NCBI GenBank assembly: GCA_916610825.1
Contig: OU744447.1
Span: 35,829,024 to 35,893,023, forward strand
DNA: 64,000 nt
Reading direction: 5' to 3'
Origin: Haliclystus octoradiatus
Lineage: Eukaryota > Cnidaria > Staurozoa > Stauromedusae > Haliclystidae
A model generated the notes under the pieces. That model searched no databases. It was given only the letters and a program-made list of their open reading frames with translations, and was not told the origin of the DNA. Every line of letters starts with the position of its first letter. Position 1 is the first letter of the stretch. Both the position numbers and the translations under genes were made by a program. Shown here piece by piece: positions 11,701 through 22,607 of the stretch.

Positions 11701-14700
11701 TGTTGATTTTTTAGTTACAAAAAGTGGGACACAACAATCTGTACAATACCATGTTTAAGGCCAATGCTGACGGAAAACACTTGCGCTGTGCAAAAAGTTG
11801 TACCGGCAGCCAGGATCATCCTCCTTGAAGTGTTTACAAGGGCGACACGACATAAAAACATCTTTCGGGTAGGAGGATCATCCGCCCTCGACAGAAGGAT
11901 GATCATCCTACCTGAAAGCTGTTTTCATGTCGGTTCACCCTTGTAAACACAACGCATAATAACAACATAGCCGGATGATTCGGCTTCTAGAAGAATCATC
12001 CTCCTCCTTGTAAACAGGGCCTAAATATTGATTTGCTCTTTTTGTTTAAGGATAACTATAACAGTGGTGACTTCGAAGATCCAGAAATGGCAAATGTTTC
12101 TAAAGTTAGGAGAGAAGTTGAAGAAGTGAAAGGAATTATGACAAAAAATATAGGTAAGCCTCATTTGTCTCATTTCCGGAAATGAATGTAGTTGTGATAG
12201 TTCTGTGATGGATCAGTTCCGGAATTGTTGTGCTTTGAATGTTAATGAATTCATTCCTCTGCGAAAAAAGTTCATTACCGTATTTCATGAATGTGAAATT
12301 GCCCAAAATTCATGAACTATTAATGAAGTGTTTATGGACGCGTTTGGAGTTTTATGTTCATGAAGCAGCTCATGAAGCAGTTCGTAAACTGTTCATTAGC
12401 TGTTAATTGAACTGTTAATAAACTGTTTATGATTGTTCATGAATTGTTCATGATCCCTTTCATATTTAAAGTTCATTAACTGTTCACATTTTTGCTTCAT
12501 GAACTTGAGGTATTACGTTTTAGGATAATTTCATCGCCAAATTTATGAATCATTTAATTTAAATTATGTGTCAAGATCTGATTATCACAGTGTTTTTCTT
12601 TCATTTTGATATTCTTAATCAAACAATGTCATCTAACATTCTCAGCCCTGTGGAAAAAGTTTTCTGAAACTCCATATCAGATATTCAGCATAAATAGCGT
12701 GATGTAATTTTTTGAATGACTCCAGAAAGATTCCATTCACTTTCACAGTAGAAGTGTCCTTTCTGAAGATTTTCAGCTACAGTCGAAGTTGCTTGAAATC
12801 CCCCCTTTGGTACAGATGAAAAGCGGGGCATTAAGCGAGGTGGGATATAAAGTGAGGTACGATTATGAGAGTTTGTATGGAGAATGGAAAATAGAAATCA
12901 ATTTTATGTGGGGATATTAAGCAAGGTGGGATATTAAAAGAGGGTTTGGACCTTACGCTACAAACATTTCTTATCTGATCAACTTCAAACTTACCAATCA
13001 AGTTTTTCAGTTAATATACACCAGAATCAAACATTCTTTAAAAAATATTTTTCCAGTAGAATCCCCTATTGTTTGATAGTAATCATTTCCGGTAGATCTA
13101 ATAGCTGACTGCTAGACATAGACCGCCGGCTCTCTTACGAAAATATGACTATTCGAAGTGCAACCCTTCCCATTACCTGCATTTTTGTATATAACCACTT
13201 TGAAGTACGCTGATTTCGATTCCAAAGAGATCCCGGGATTTTTCTCATCAGTATGATACGATAATTGGATTTCAAAGTTGAAATTTCGTCCTTGTTAAAA
13301 GCCGCCATTATGCGCGAAAAGCGACTGGGAACAATGGCTTTTCGCGCGTTTTCATAGCACGAGGCCTTGACATCGAAATTACCAGGTTTGTTTACAAACT
13401 TAAACAGATCAATTTAGCAATATAATTGATGCCATAACTTAGATTTACCAAATTTCCTTGTACATTTATACTTTTACAATGTTATTAAGTAGCCAAACTG
13501 ATTAAAACAGCTACAACAATGAAACACGTCGCACGTTAAAGACAAACGAAAATTGAAAAGGTAAGCTTATATTACTTTTAATAACGCATTTCTAAATTTA
13601 CCCTCAGTGATTTTTAATTTAATAAAGTATACCATGGTTGATTATATCTATCAAAAAAATGTTCTCATGTTTGGATAGAAAAATGTAAACATTGTAAACA
13701 TGAAATTCAACTTAAGACATTCATACTAGCTATACTACTTAATAAAAATAGCAAAATATGTTCCATAATATTACAATCAATTACTGTTGAGGTCATCATT
13801 GTCTGAAATGTCTGAATCAGATTCAGGAGAAACACCATCATTTTCACAACTGCTTTCTGTAGAAATAAATATGTTTTCACAAGTAGTGCATTTACATAAC
13901 TCTGAACATTTCATGTTCGCCTTCAGACAGCTGCATCTCTGTGTAGTGCACCCACTTTTACAGCCACAATGAACAAAGTATAGTAAGGATTCAGGGGCAG
14001 GTAAACCAGATAGCCATTTTACCCTTATTGATCCATTATCATTTGCATCCCAGCCTTGGCTGAGACAAGACGTTGGATTGATTAGTCCTCTGGTTGCATG
14101 ACGCCAAATGTATGCCTGGTAATTGCAGCGTTTTGCGTGGAGATGAAGAGCGTCTTGATTTGGAGGTAGCAGTTCTTCTGAAAATTTTCCAGACTTGAAA
14201 ATTACATACCTAAATGTGAAATAATAACACAGAATTAGCACTGTGGAAAAATATATTTTACTGCTTTTGTGCTTGAAAAACATTGATTAATAATACCTTA
14301 AATCATTGACATCTGTATCTTCTTCATTCCCACCATAAAGAGCGCACACATACCTTTCAAGACCAGATAGGAGTTCCCTTGAGCAAATTTTGTGTTTTCC
14401 TAGCAAAACAAACCACTCAAGGTATTGTTCGTTTGACTGGAGTACTTTAAATGATGTTTTTTTCCCTTTGCCATAAAAGGAACTAGTGCTGTCACATCCT
14501 GCATTAGAGTAAAATAAAGATATAAAATCTTGAAAAACATCCAACCTTGCAATAATTTTACTCTAAAGCCATAAGAATCAGCTATTTTTACCTGTAAATG
14601 CATGAAAGCCAAGCATAGCGTCACACCATATTCCCCCCCAGTGGGTAGAAATTTGTTTTATATCAAGAATTCGTTTTTTATTAACTAATCCAGTCGAAAA

Positions 14701-17700
14701 TAATAAATTTGCATCAACATTTTTTTGTGCCGCAATAAGAATTATCAAAACATCTGTATCAGGAGAAGAGATGATGACGTTGCTTGATGATGATGCTGCA
14801 TCTTTTGCATGAAGTACCATCCTGGTATCTGCTTCTTCATGGTCAGAATACAAGCTGTCAATCAAAGTTGTGCTGACTCCTTCAAGTCTTGGTGTAAGCT
14901 TATAACATGTTTCTGCGACTGTGATATATAATGTGTGTGTTTTAAAAGAAGCAGGATTGCATGTTGGCCAATGGTCCGAAAAATATTTTACTAGGCTTTC
15001 CTTGTTAACACCGCAAGACATGAACTTTTTCCATTGCTTTGGGATTTTTTGTTTGTCGTTCAAAATTTTTACAATCTGTACACCAGCTGAAGCTCTCTTC
15101 TCTCTCTCTTGGCCTTTAATGCTGTTGACAGGATACTGATCGCAGACAAAATCTACACGAGCTGCATTATAAATTTCAGCAAGAGAGATAACTTTATTCA
15201 ACACTTGAATCGACAATTCACCAAAAGTAGGCTTTAAGTCTTTCAGTGATTGCAATAGTGCCATACCATCTATGATTAAAGTTGAACTTGTAGGGATGGT
15301 ATCTACAATAAGATTTGGTGTTTTTGATTCAATCTCAGCTATTAATTTGGACTTTTGACTTTTGACCAAGAGACCAGTTGATGTGGCTATAGGTAGTGGG
15401 TAAGGCCTCAGTGAAAAAGACAGAACTTCCTTCAGATCTATTTCCCTTGTCGATGCCAGCAGTAGCATTCTTGCAAAGATATCCTTTGTATTTTTTAAAG
15501 AAATTACATCTCCTTTTGATGTCTTCACTTTCTCCACCTTATAAATAGTGTCAAACGTTTTAATATTAGTTCTTGTAATAGTGGCATAAAGATCAGGTTC
15601 TTCATTTAACAGATGATCTTTAGCGTATTGAAGCATTTTTTTTTCACCAGTATTTTTCATGTCTGTCATATTTTTACTGATGTCTTCGGTTGCTTTGCTT
15701 CCATTCACAATATTGAGCAGATCCTCAGTATCACATTGAAATGGGTCCATCATAGCTGAAATTGTTTCGATTAACACTGTAATTGACTCCTCATCTTTAT
15801 TGATTCGGGTTTTATCCAGGTCTTTCCTGCTCCTGTGAATATAGAATGACAAATGTATACTATTATATCCTATTTTTGACTTCGTTAATTATGTTATACT
15901 CAGTATTGATTGAATAATATTGTTGTTATTAATTATGTTTAAAAACTATTTTAGGCCTATCACCCCTGCGAAAAACAGTTCATGAGTTCATGAACTTGTG
16001 TTCATGAGTTCATGAACTTGTCATGCTTATTGATTAACATTTTATGAACAGTTCATGATCTGTAACTGTTCATGAACTCATGAACTATTTTTAGCAGGGG
16101 TTTTACCTTTTACTGTCATCCAATCCAGCCATAGCTTTGCATTTCTGTGTGATACTGGCTCTGTCTGCTTGTGACAGAATCCATTTCATAACAGCTTGAC
16201 GGTTTCGAGTAATCCCAACCATTCCACCTGAAGTTGGTAATAAAAGGCAATATTTTAGTTTAATGTAACTTATTTTTACACGTTATCGTATAACTCCAAG
16301 TTCTAATCTATTGAAAATGTTTACCTTTAGTTTTACAATCCCGGTTGAATGTCTGCTCTATTGCTTGGTCACATGCTATTGCTGAGAATGTATGCTGTAT
16401 CTGTCTTTGGACAGTCCAGTTTTTCTGAAGTTCTTTGGAGAAGTCTAGGAAGAAGATTGACAAAGATTCTGATTGAATTATGCGATACTTCCTAGTTCTT
16501 CTACTGAGATGCCTGTAAGTATATATTAATAATAATAATAATAATCATAATAATCATAATCATAACTCTTTCTTACCTTTGTTGGTTTCCTTTAATGACT
16601 TCATCTCCATCCAGTAACATAGTGCATAACGAGCATAATTAACTCTATCTGAGACAAAAAACCAAGGGAGCATAGCACGTACTGCTTCAAGATGCATGTC
16701 CCAGTCTGATGTGCGAGTCGCACGGATTAGCATCAATAGAACCTCAACCATGTCAATATATTGGCTCCAGTAATTAAATGTTTTAAATTTCAATGAACTT
16801 TCATGAATGAAGGTACAGTATTGTTCATAAAGATTGCTTATCAGAGATCCTTTTTCCAATGATATCTCTTGATCTAGTTCATAACTGACTTGGGCAGCTG
16901 CTAAAATACTTAATGCATCATCTCTTTCATTTTCTGATAGAGTATATAAAAAGGAGTGAAATCGCATTCTTTGTAATGCTTCATACATCAGTTTGTGAGT
17001 GCGTATACTGCGGTTGTAATGTTTACCGGAAAAAACGCCACGCATTGAGCCATCAGCAACAACTTCAGATTCTATTAAAATATCCTAAACATAAAAATTA
17101 TAAAATGTAAAATTATCAAATAATATAAAGCTACCGTACCCATGCAAGAAGTAGAGCAGGTGGTATTTGCTGCTCCTACCTCCAAACCACCATCTCTGAA
17201 TAGCCTTGATATCCCACTTAGAAATGACATAGCCATATGAAAATCTCCAAGCCGAATGACTAGCCTCTCCATGAACATTGGTGTTTTCCATCTATTGTGA
17301 AATAATGAAATAATGTTATATTTGCAATTAAATCATTTCCACTGTTGGAATGATGATTCACAAAGAACACACAATCAAATTTATTTACCGAATCATCTGT
17401 GCCTTGCAGTACACAGCCTCGTCAAATACGACAGGAACAATTTTTAATTTCAATAAATCTGCCATCTCTATGCAACGTTTCAATATGTTATACACTGTTG
17501 CTATGTCAGTAATTGGAGCATTGACCACAGGCAGGTAGGTTACAGATGACAGATTTATATCAGTTTTATCTCTTTTGGTATGAAACCCTGTCCATCCAGG
17601 CAGTTTAGATTCTTTTTTATTATTATCAAGTTTACATGCTATGTAAAAGAAGTCTTTCTTCATAGAATCCAATTTGGTAGATGTGACCATTTCACCTGAC

Positions 17701-20700
17701 AATTTCAAAGTATCATGTGATTGACGAAGAGTCGGTGTGACACGCTTTCCGAGAAAGTATGGATCCAACTCCTTTTCCTCAACAAATAATTTCCGTTTCT
17801 TTTTTCGTAGACTGCTTCCTTGGTTCAGTTTTTGCTTTTCATTGGATAATCTCTGGATACAGATACCGTTAGCAACATGAGTTGTACCTGCTCCATTCAA
17901 TGTTTCTTCAAGGAAGTCAGCATTATCGTAAACAAAAGTTGTGAACTTTTCTGGTTCTATTCCGATTGGCAGCAACCCATTGTTGTTGGCATTGAGAGCG
18001 GCAAGACCGGTTTCGAGGGTTGTTATAGCTGAAACTGATGCGGAATGGCCAAACTTATTTAGAATATTAACAATGACATTTGATCCTGCAACTTGTCTTA
18101 CTGCTGTCCCTAGAGCCAGTGACTTGTAAGTTTGCTTCTTTCCATGCGAAGAAACATAAATGATGTCTTGAGCAATGGACTTAATCTTTATTGAGTCATT
18201 TTCAGAAACTTCTACTTTTGACTCAAACTGTGGCTCTTTTGAAAATCCAAACATCCAAGCTAAGAAGTTATAGAGTAAATCAGGAACACTTTGATCTACA
18301 GCTTCTGATGTGATATGAGCCGGAAGTAGGGGCCATTGGTCTATTGCGCCACTAGCTTCTTCAATATGTTGTCTTAGACACATCGCCACGTTATATATAG
18401 GAGATTTCATGCTGTTGCTGATAGAAAATGAGGAACTAGCTTCTTCTTCTTCTTCAAAATCAAGGTCAGTATTATCTAAGGTATATCTTTCCCTATCCAA
18501 TACCTCACCTGCTGTAAGGTCAGAAGGAACAACAATTACACTATTGCGACGACTGTACGGTATATGGAATAGTAGCTGCGGATATTGTTTCATGATGCGA
18601 GCCTTGAGACGTGTTGATTGGTATGACGAAGCATCAAGGTTCTCGTACTTGTCAACAAATTCAATAAATACTTCCAATAAGACTTTCAAAAATACTGGTT
18701 CCTTATTTGCAATGATTTTTTTATCTATATATTCAGTGCAAAATTTAGCAAACCCAATGTCATATAATTGTTTATTTTTTTCAGATGTGGTATGAGCTTC
18801 ATTGTTATTTTTAATTGGCCTTGGGATACAGCTGACATATCCATCATAACAACTTTTATGGTATTGGACTTCCTTGGCATTGCAGTCTTTGTCACGAATA
18901 TAGCGAAGGATGTCTTCATCTTGTTTTAATGTTGCAGCATCCCGTAACTGGCCAGCATCCTTAGTTTCAGCTTTAATCAACCATCTCGTGGCAGTTTTCT
19001 TTTTACCCTAAATGCAAAAGAAATTATATGGCTGCTTAAACATTCAAATTGTCAAGGTCTAGTAAACTACAAAGATGCATCTAGAAAATAAGTTTTAACA
19101 TATAATATCAACAGTAAGATACCATCAATTGTGTGTACATAAAATGTAAATTATGATTGAATGAAGATTTATGATTAATAAATGTACTTACTTTGTCGTA
19201 TGCAGAAAGCTTTCCTTTCTTGCATATAATGCAGACTGGAGGTAAGATATTTGGGTTTTTCATCTCTATTCCTTCAACTTTTATAGCTGCTGTCATTGGA
19301 ACTTGTGATCTGGTGACCTTGCGTTTTGGGGGGCTAACCCCAAGTTCCTCAGCTTTATTGTTTTTGACTGAAGAGTTCGAATTTTCTTTTGTTTTTGACC
19401 TGTTAATTTTTGTCACATCCGTAAAATAATTATAACATTTTTTATGATAGAAATAGTCTCCACATTCTAATGGATCATCCTCCTTCTCTTTCGGGATTAT
19501 ATCGTATGTTTGAATGGCTATATCTGACGATTTGTGTTCCTTGGATAGCCATTCCTCCCGTCTCTGAAACAATCTATGCAGAGTACTTGTCGTGAACTTC
19601 CTTAAATCTCCATTAACTCCGTCGTAATGTATTATACAATTTTTGCTAACATTTTCATCGGTCTCCATCTTCAAATGAGCCTACATTGTGTAATAGTTTA
19701 AAGTATGAAAGTGATCAGGTAATTGTTTACAAGTCGTGTTGCCATGGAAATATTGTGCCGCCCTTATGAATACGGTTTCATTACGAGACAGGATGATAAA
19801 ATATGATGGCGGAGAGGAAGATAAGAGTTCTATTTTATTGGTCATTCTTATGCAGTTATCGTATCATACTGATGAGAAAAATCCCGGGATCTCTTTGGAA
19901 TCGAAATCAGCGTACTTCAAAGTGGTTATATACAAAAATGCAGGTAATGGGAAGGGTTGCACTTTGAAGAGTCATTTTTAAGCATATTTTCGTAAGAGAG
20001 CCGGCGGTCTAACACAGATATCGCTGATTTAAAGGGGCAAAATTGACCGGCGACCGCTGCGAGCACAAGTTGAATTTATGCTTAGCGTAATTCAACCGTC
20101 TCGCTTTGAAACAATTGTTATACGCAGGCCTAACTTGTAATAAAATTCATGTCAACAATGAACATGGTGTTATAAACAATAAGCGTGCACGTGATCCTAA
20201 GTGCGTAGCGCCTGCCGGTCATTTTTGCTCCTTTAACTCAGTGAATATTTCATATTCTAAACAAACTCCAATCAATGCTTTTTTCACTAATATAATATCC
20301 TGCATCATGTTTATAGCTCAGACATTGCCAAGTGGGCATAGCAAAACTAAGCTAGTTACAGTGAAACCTTTATATAACGGCCAACTAAGAGAGGTAGATA
20401 AAGTGACCACTATAGACAGGTGGCCTTTATATACAGGTTTGATTCAATAGAAAATACTATTTTAGACATTGAAAGAGTGACCACTATAGACAGGTGGCCG
20501 CTGTATAGAGGTGACCATTATAACAGGTTTGACTGTACTTATTTTGAAGTGGTTATAGCCATAGGATATTTCCACCAAGTTAAGGGATTTTTGATCGGTA
20601 ATCAGGAACAAGTGAATGATTTCTGCAAAGAAACTAAATTATAGCAACTTCAATGTCCTTTTTTACTTTATGTCTAGATAAAGTTCTAGAAAGAGGTGAA

Positions 20701-21694
20701 AAATTAGAAATTCTTGTTGAAAAAACAGAGGACCTTCAACAATCGGTAAGTCCTAAATTTCCAACTAAATAGTTATCATCATCCACAAGACACAAGTTGG
20801 TAATTCCATGCTACTGGTACAGTGTTCTCAGACTGGAGAGGTTAATAGCATTCGGGTAGCCTTTCTTGCGGAGACCTGATTTGTAGGATGTTTAAGTAAT
20901 CCAGAAAGAAAAGACAAAATCAGTGTACAAGAAAAGTAGGATCTAGGATCCCGAAAGTCTGAGCTAGATTGATCAAAAATCAGTATTTTGTAATTTTGAT
21001 AAAAGAAAATTTAGTAGGATTTCTATAGACATTCTGACTTGGTAAAATCATGCGATTCCCAAGCTAGTTTCCAATATTTTGTTTGTGATGTAAGTTGTTT
21101 TTTACTGACTATGGTATTGGAAATGAACAATGCCATTGCAATTCCGTATTTAATATCTAGTTCAAGGATGGCTTATGTAGAAAAAATTGAAATTTTTTTC
21201 CCAGTTATGTCTCTTGGATTCCACTGAATTAGATATTGTTTTTAATTAAGATATTGAGAAAACAATCCAGAAGAAAATTCTAGAAAAAACAAAACTAGAA
21301 GGAAAATTCCGGAAGGTAGCATGTTTTCTTGGTCCTTGAGCAAAATTCTGTTAAAATACGGCAAAATCGTTACAAAGTATAACATTTTCAACAATTTAAC
21401 TTTTCATATTACAAGTAATCGACTTTTTCAATTTGACTTTTTCACTTGCTAAATATTTTCAAAGGTTTGTCAATCATAATCAAGGCTTGTGTAAACCTTT
21501 TATTGTACAATAAACTCTGATCAAATTTAATTGTTTTTATTCTGTAGTCGCAATCATTCAAGCGTCAAGCAACTCGTTTAAAACGCAAAGCATGGTGGCA
21601 AAATGCAAGATGCACTCTTTTGTTAATTTTTATTGCGTTACTTTTTATTGGCGGTGTTGCTCTTTTGATATTATATTTTAATGGTAATCTTTAA
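2793..21694 (+). CDS. VAMP7: VAMP7-like longin R-SNARE, six exons, 221 aa
   Basis: Exons: 2793-2941, 8479-8575, 11265-11366, 12051-12153, 20678-20745, 21548-21694; every junction is GT-AG and phase-consistent. VAMP7 is the R-SNARE of late endosomes and lysosomes that drives fusion with the plasma membrane and other late compartments. The product opens with MPIYYGLVARGPTILADF, the longin fold (about 1-115), whose family autoinhibits the SNARE. The SNARE helix (VSKVRREVEEVKGIM...DKVLERGEKLEILVEKT) follows, with the zero-layer arginine at R156. Next come a basic-aromatic juxtamembrane stretch (RLKRKAWWQNAR) and a C-terminal membrane anchor at about 197-217. Length matches the human protein (220 aa). 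The exons total 666 bp in 18.9 kb; the introns are full of mobile elements, including a 6.9 kb antisense transposon in intron 4. Confidence 0.93.
2942..4895 (+). other. VAMP7 intron 1, first part, no feature recognised
   Basis: AT-rich intron with a C-run/A-run at about 3477-3498. The stretch 4440-4640 is less AT-rich and open in both directions, but its peptides are unlike anything I know. Confidence 0.4.
4900..5688. mobile_element. About 790 bp inverted-repeat element (copy 1)
   Basis: The ends are inverted repeats: GGTTATACGAGCGAACC near 4903 and its complement at about 5669-5685. Related GTATAACGC and GCGAACC motifs recur inside both ends. A second, rearranged copy lies in opposite orientation at 44784-45380. 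There is no transposase, so it is non-autonomous. Confidence 0.7.
5690..6570 (+). other. VAMP7 intron 1, no gene recognised
   Basis: Short overlapping ORFs at 5953-6260 on both strands match nothing I recognise and lack splice or family support. Confidence 0.4.
6602..6673 (+). pseudogene. tRNA-like pseudogene or SINE head
   Basis: The sequence has a T arm GTGGG-TTCGACT-CCCAC, a 5 bp anticodon stem CTGGA/TTCAG and an A-box-like GTAGCTCAAAGG. The D stem and acceptor stem do not pair well, and position 33 of the anticodon loop is C instead of T. Hence a decayed tRNA or tRNA-derived SINE head rather than a working gene. Confidence 0.4.
6926..6996 (-). pseudogene. tRNA-like pseudogene or SINE head (minus strand)
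   Basis: On the minus strand there is an A box (TGGTCTAGTGG) and a degenerate B box (GGAGTTCAATCCC) at tRNA-like spacing. The anticodon stem closes on only a 5-nt loop, so it is unlikely to be functional. Confidence 0.35.
7020..8478 (+). other. VAMP7 intron 1, end, no feature recognised
   Basis: Minus-strand ORFs at 7319-7615 and 8070-8330 have no recognisable motif and look like chance frames. Confidence 0.4.
8646..8763. mobile_element. pogo/mariner-like MITE, TA-flanked (copy 1)
   Basis: TA-CAGTGAAACCTG at the left is matched by CAGGTTTGACTG-TA at the right. The TA target duplication and CAGTNAAACCTG ends fit Tc1-mariner/pogo non-autonomous elements. The interior phrase GTGACCACTATAGACAGGTGG recurs at about 20,400-20,500. 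Confidence 0.7.
8809..10209. mobile_element. Non-autonomous hAT element, 1.4 kb, intact target duplication
   Basis: The element begins CAGAGATGTTCCGATTA and ends TAATCGGAACATCTCTA. It is flanked by a perfect 8 bp duplication GATGTTAC (8801-8808 and 10210-10217), the hAT hallmark. Subterminal CCGATTA motifs recur. No transposase is visible, and a SINE-like repeat is nested near the right end. Confidence 0.85.
9795..10135 (+). repeat. SINE-like repeat nested in the hAT element
   Basis: It contains GTGGTTCAAATCCCCCTCAGG, which includes a pol III B box, then a body with ACTCAGCCTTGACTTTATCT and ACCATCTAAGGATGGCGG. The same body is seen at 35,100-35,400 and its head is in the 189 bp tandem array at 34,400-35,180. 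tRNA derivation is inferred from the A/B boxes. Confidence 0.6.
10381..10811. mobile_element. hAT-like MITE with TAGGGATGCGAAT ends
   Basis: The left end TAGGGATGCGAATCGAAT pairs with the right end ATTTGCATCCCTA. Flanks GCAGGGTC and GCGGGTCT look like a decayed 8 bp target duplication. Related copies are at about 28,537-29,107 and 29,639-29,745. Confidence 0.7.
11831..11949. repeat. Fold-back hairpin, about 119 bp
   Basis: TGTTTACAAGGGCGACACGA at the left is answered by an imperfect complement ending CACCCTTGTAAACA. The two roughly 50 bp arms pair well around a short loop. AATCATCCTCC and CCTTGTAAACAGG motifs outside suggest it is the core of a larger element ending near 12022. Confidence 0.6.
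12257..12510. mobile_element. GTTCATGAAC hairpin MITE (diverged copy)
   Basis: It begins CCTCTGCGAAAAAAGTTCAT and is filled with TTCATGAAC/GTTCATGAA words, as in the family described at 37437-37581. It lies in VAMP7 intron 4, just downstream of exon 4. Confidence 0.55.
13777..19668 (-). CDS. Transposon protein: zinc modules, RNase H-like core, FEN/PIN-like nuclease and CXC domain (about 1,630 aa)
   Basis: Exons in order: 19668-19192, 19007-17389, 17291-17180, 17084-16577, 16512-16325, 16227-16107, 15832-14592, 14498-14297, 14209-13777. Exon 1 starts at METDENVSKN and carries two related zinc-binding modules: NCIIHYDG...YHKKCYNYF, then CIICKKGK, completed in exon 2 by C...YHKSCYDGY. The transposase-like core has FVYDNADF...GAGTTHVANG, VVFDEAVYCKA, RLGDFHMAMSFL and GVFSGKHYNRSIRTHKL. 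A C-terminal FEN/PIN-like region has DTDVLIILIA and, across a splice, HAFTG-CDSTSSFYGKGK. The end is a tesmin/TSO1-like cluster, CGCKSGCTTQRCSCLKANMKC. All junctions keep phase except 16577 to 16512, which is one base short, so the copy may be defective. Exon 3 was ended at GLE because that restores the family reading. Confidence 0.75.
15963..16100. mobile_element. GTTCATGAAC hairpin MITE inside a transposon intron
   Basis: The left end CCCCTGCGAAAAACAGTTCA pairs with the right end GAACTATTTTTAGCAGGGG. It lies within the minus-strand intron 15833-16106, ending a few bases from the splice donor. Confidence 0.75.
20033..20232. mobile_element. TTAA-flanked MITE (copy 1)
   Basis: TTAA-AGGGGCAAAATTGACCGG at the left matches CCGGTCATTTTTGCTCCT-TTAA at the right. 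TTAA target duplications are typical of piggyBac and Kolobok elements. It lies about 20 bp from the right end of the 6.9 kb transposon. Confidence 0.7.
20359..20535. mobile_element. pogo/mariner-like MITE (copy 2)
   Basis: TA-CAGTGAAACC at the left and GGTTTGACTG-TA at the right, with two internal GTGACCACTATAGACAGGTGG units. Same family as 8646-8763. Confidence 0.65.
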
Positions 21695-22607
21695 ATTATT
21701 ACATCAGATATTCATCAAAGTAAATATATTGCGTTAGAATTTTAGTTACACATGAACATTAGATAGTCAAATCTGTCGTAAAAACCACCTATAAAATTTT
21801 GATTAACTGATCTCTATCGACAAGTGGATGCGTTTAGACTAAGGGCCACTGGTTTATGATGACAGGATTCTCCAGGCAACTTGAAATTTATATAAAAGCG
21901 TTCATAAACATGTTTTCCTATTTTTTGTTTCGTTGAAGTTTACTCTATACTTTTCAGAATCCCAATTTACGTTCCATAATTCACGGTCAAAGCCTTCTTA
22001 ACATTTTGAGAAAATGCAAAATGTGAGCTTCATTTTCTTTGATTCTTTTGTTTTCCCATGATTTTGCAAATGCCTGAAAGCATAATAGAAAAACCAAACA
22101 TACGTAATAAGAGGGCCTTGGCATTTTATTTAATTGTAAATCTGTTGTTGGAGAGCTCAAAAAATAAAATTTGATTATAACAGGAAACAGAAAAGTATTA
22201 ATGGAATTTTTATGAACATTTTTATATGTGTTTGAATTTCAAATCGCATAGAGAAACCTAACGTTTTAGATCTGAGACGCTATATAGCCTACAGGCACAT
22301 ACCACATATACAATTGTCGTTATGACGTGTTTGACTATCTTAGAATGAGTTATAGAATTGTTATCTGTGTTTTCTTCAAAGAAATTTCAAATTAAATTGT
22401 AAATAAAAAATAATTCTTAATAGAGTTGTGAAAACTAACTAACTAATTGGTACTGACAATATATATATATTTTTGCATTATATTGTTGCCTCATTTATTC
22501 AAGCTTATTATGAGTTGATTTTTATTTCCTGTTTTGCATTTTGATAGATACTTGCGCATCTCTTATGGCTTTTGAATTTCAAAATATCATGAACTATTAG
22601 AAAGTAG
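21695..22607. other. VAMP7 3' flank, nothing further recognised
   Basis: AT-rich. AATAAA words near 22163 and 22396 could serve as poly(A) signals for VAMP7, but none is demonstrated. Confidence 0.35.

Larger units (their letters stand above)
13119..20011 (-). mobile_element. 6.9 kb DNA transposon with long TIRs and large multidomain ORF (Academ-like, tentative)
   Basis: The terminal inverted repeats span 13119-13264 and 19856-20011. Both start TAGACCGCCGGCTCTCTTAC and are near-identical apart from a 10 bp indel. ACA flanks both ends (13116-13118, 20012-20014), giving a 3 bp target duplication. The interior codes on the minus strand for one spliced protein. The family of this protein is abundant in coral and fish genomes as uncharacterised proteins. 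A 3 bp duplication, Cys-rich modules and a FEN/XPG-like nuclease fit the Academ superfamily (AcademX type), but that assignment is my inference. The element sits antisense inside VAMP7 intron 4. Confidence 0.85.

Noticed and set aside
17085..17278. Continuing the transposon exon past GLE (reading GAANTTCSTSCMG)
   Set aside because: A GT donor right after GAG and the next acceptor restore GLE-DILIESEVVADGS, which fits the family; the read-through part is intron.
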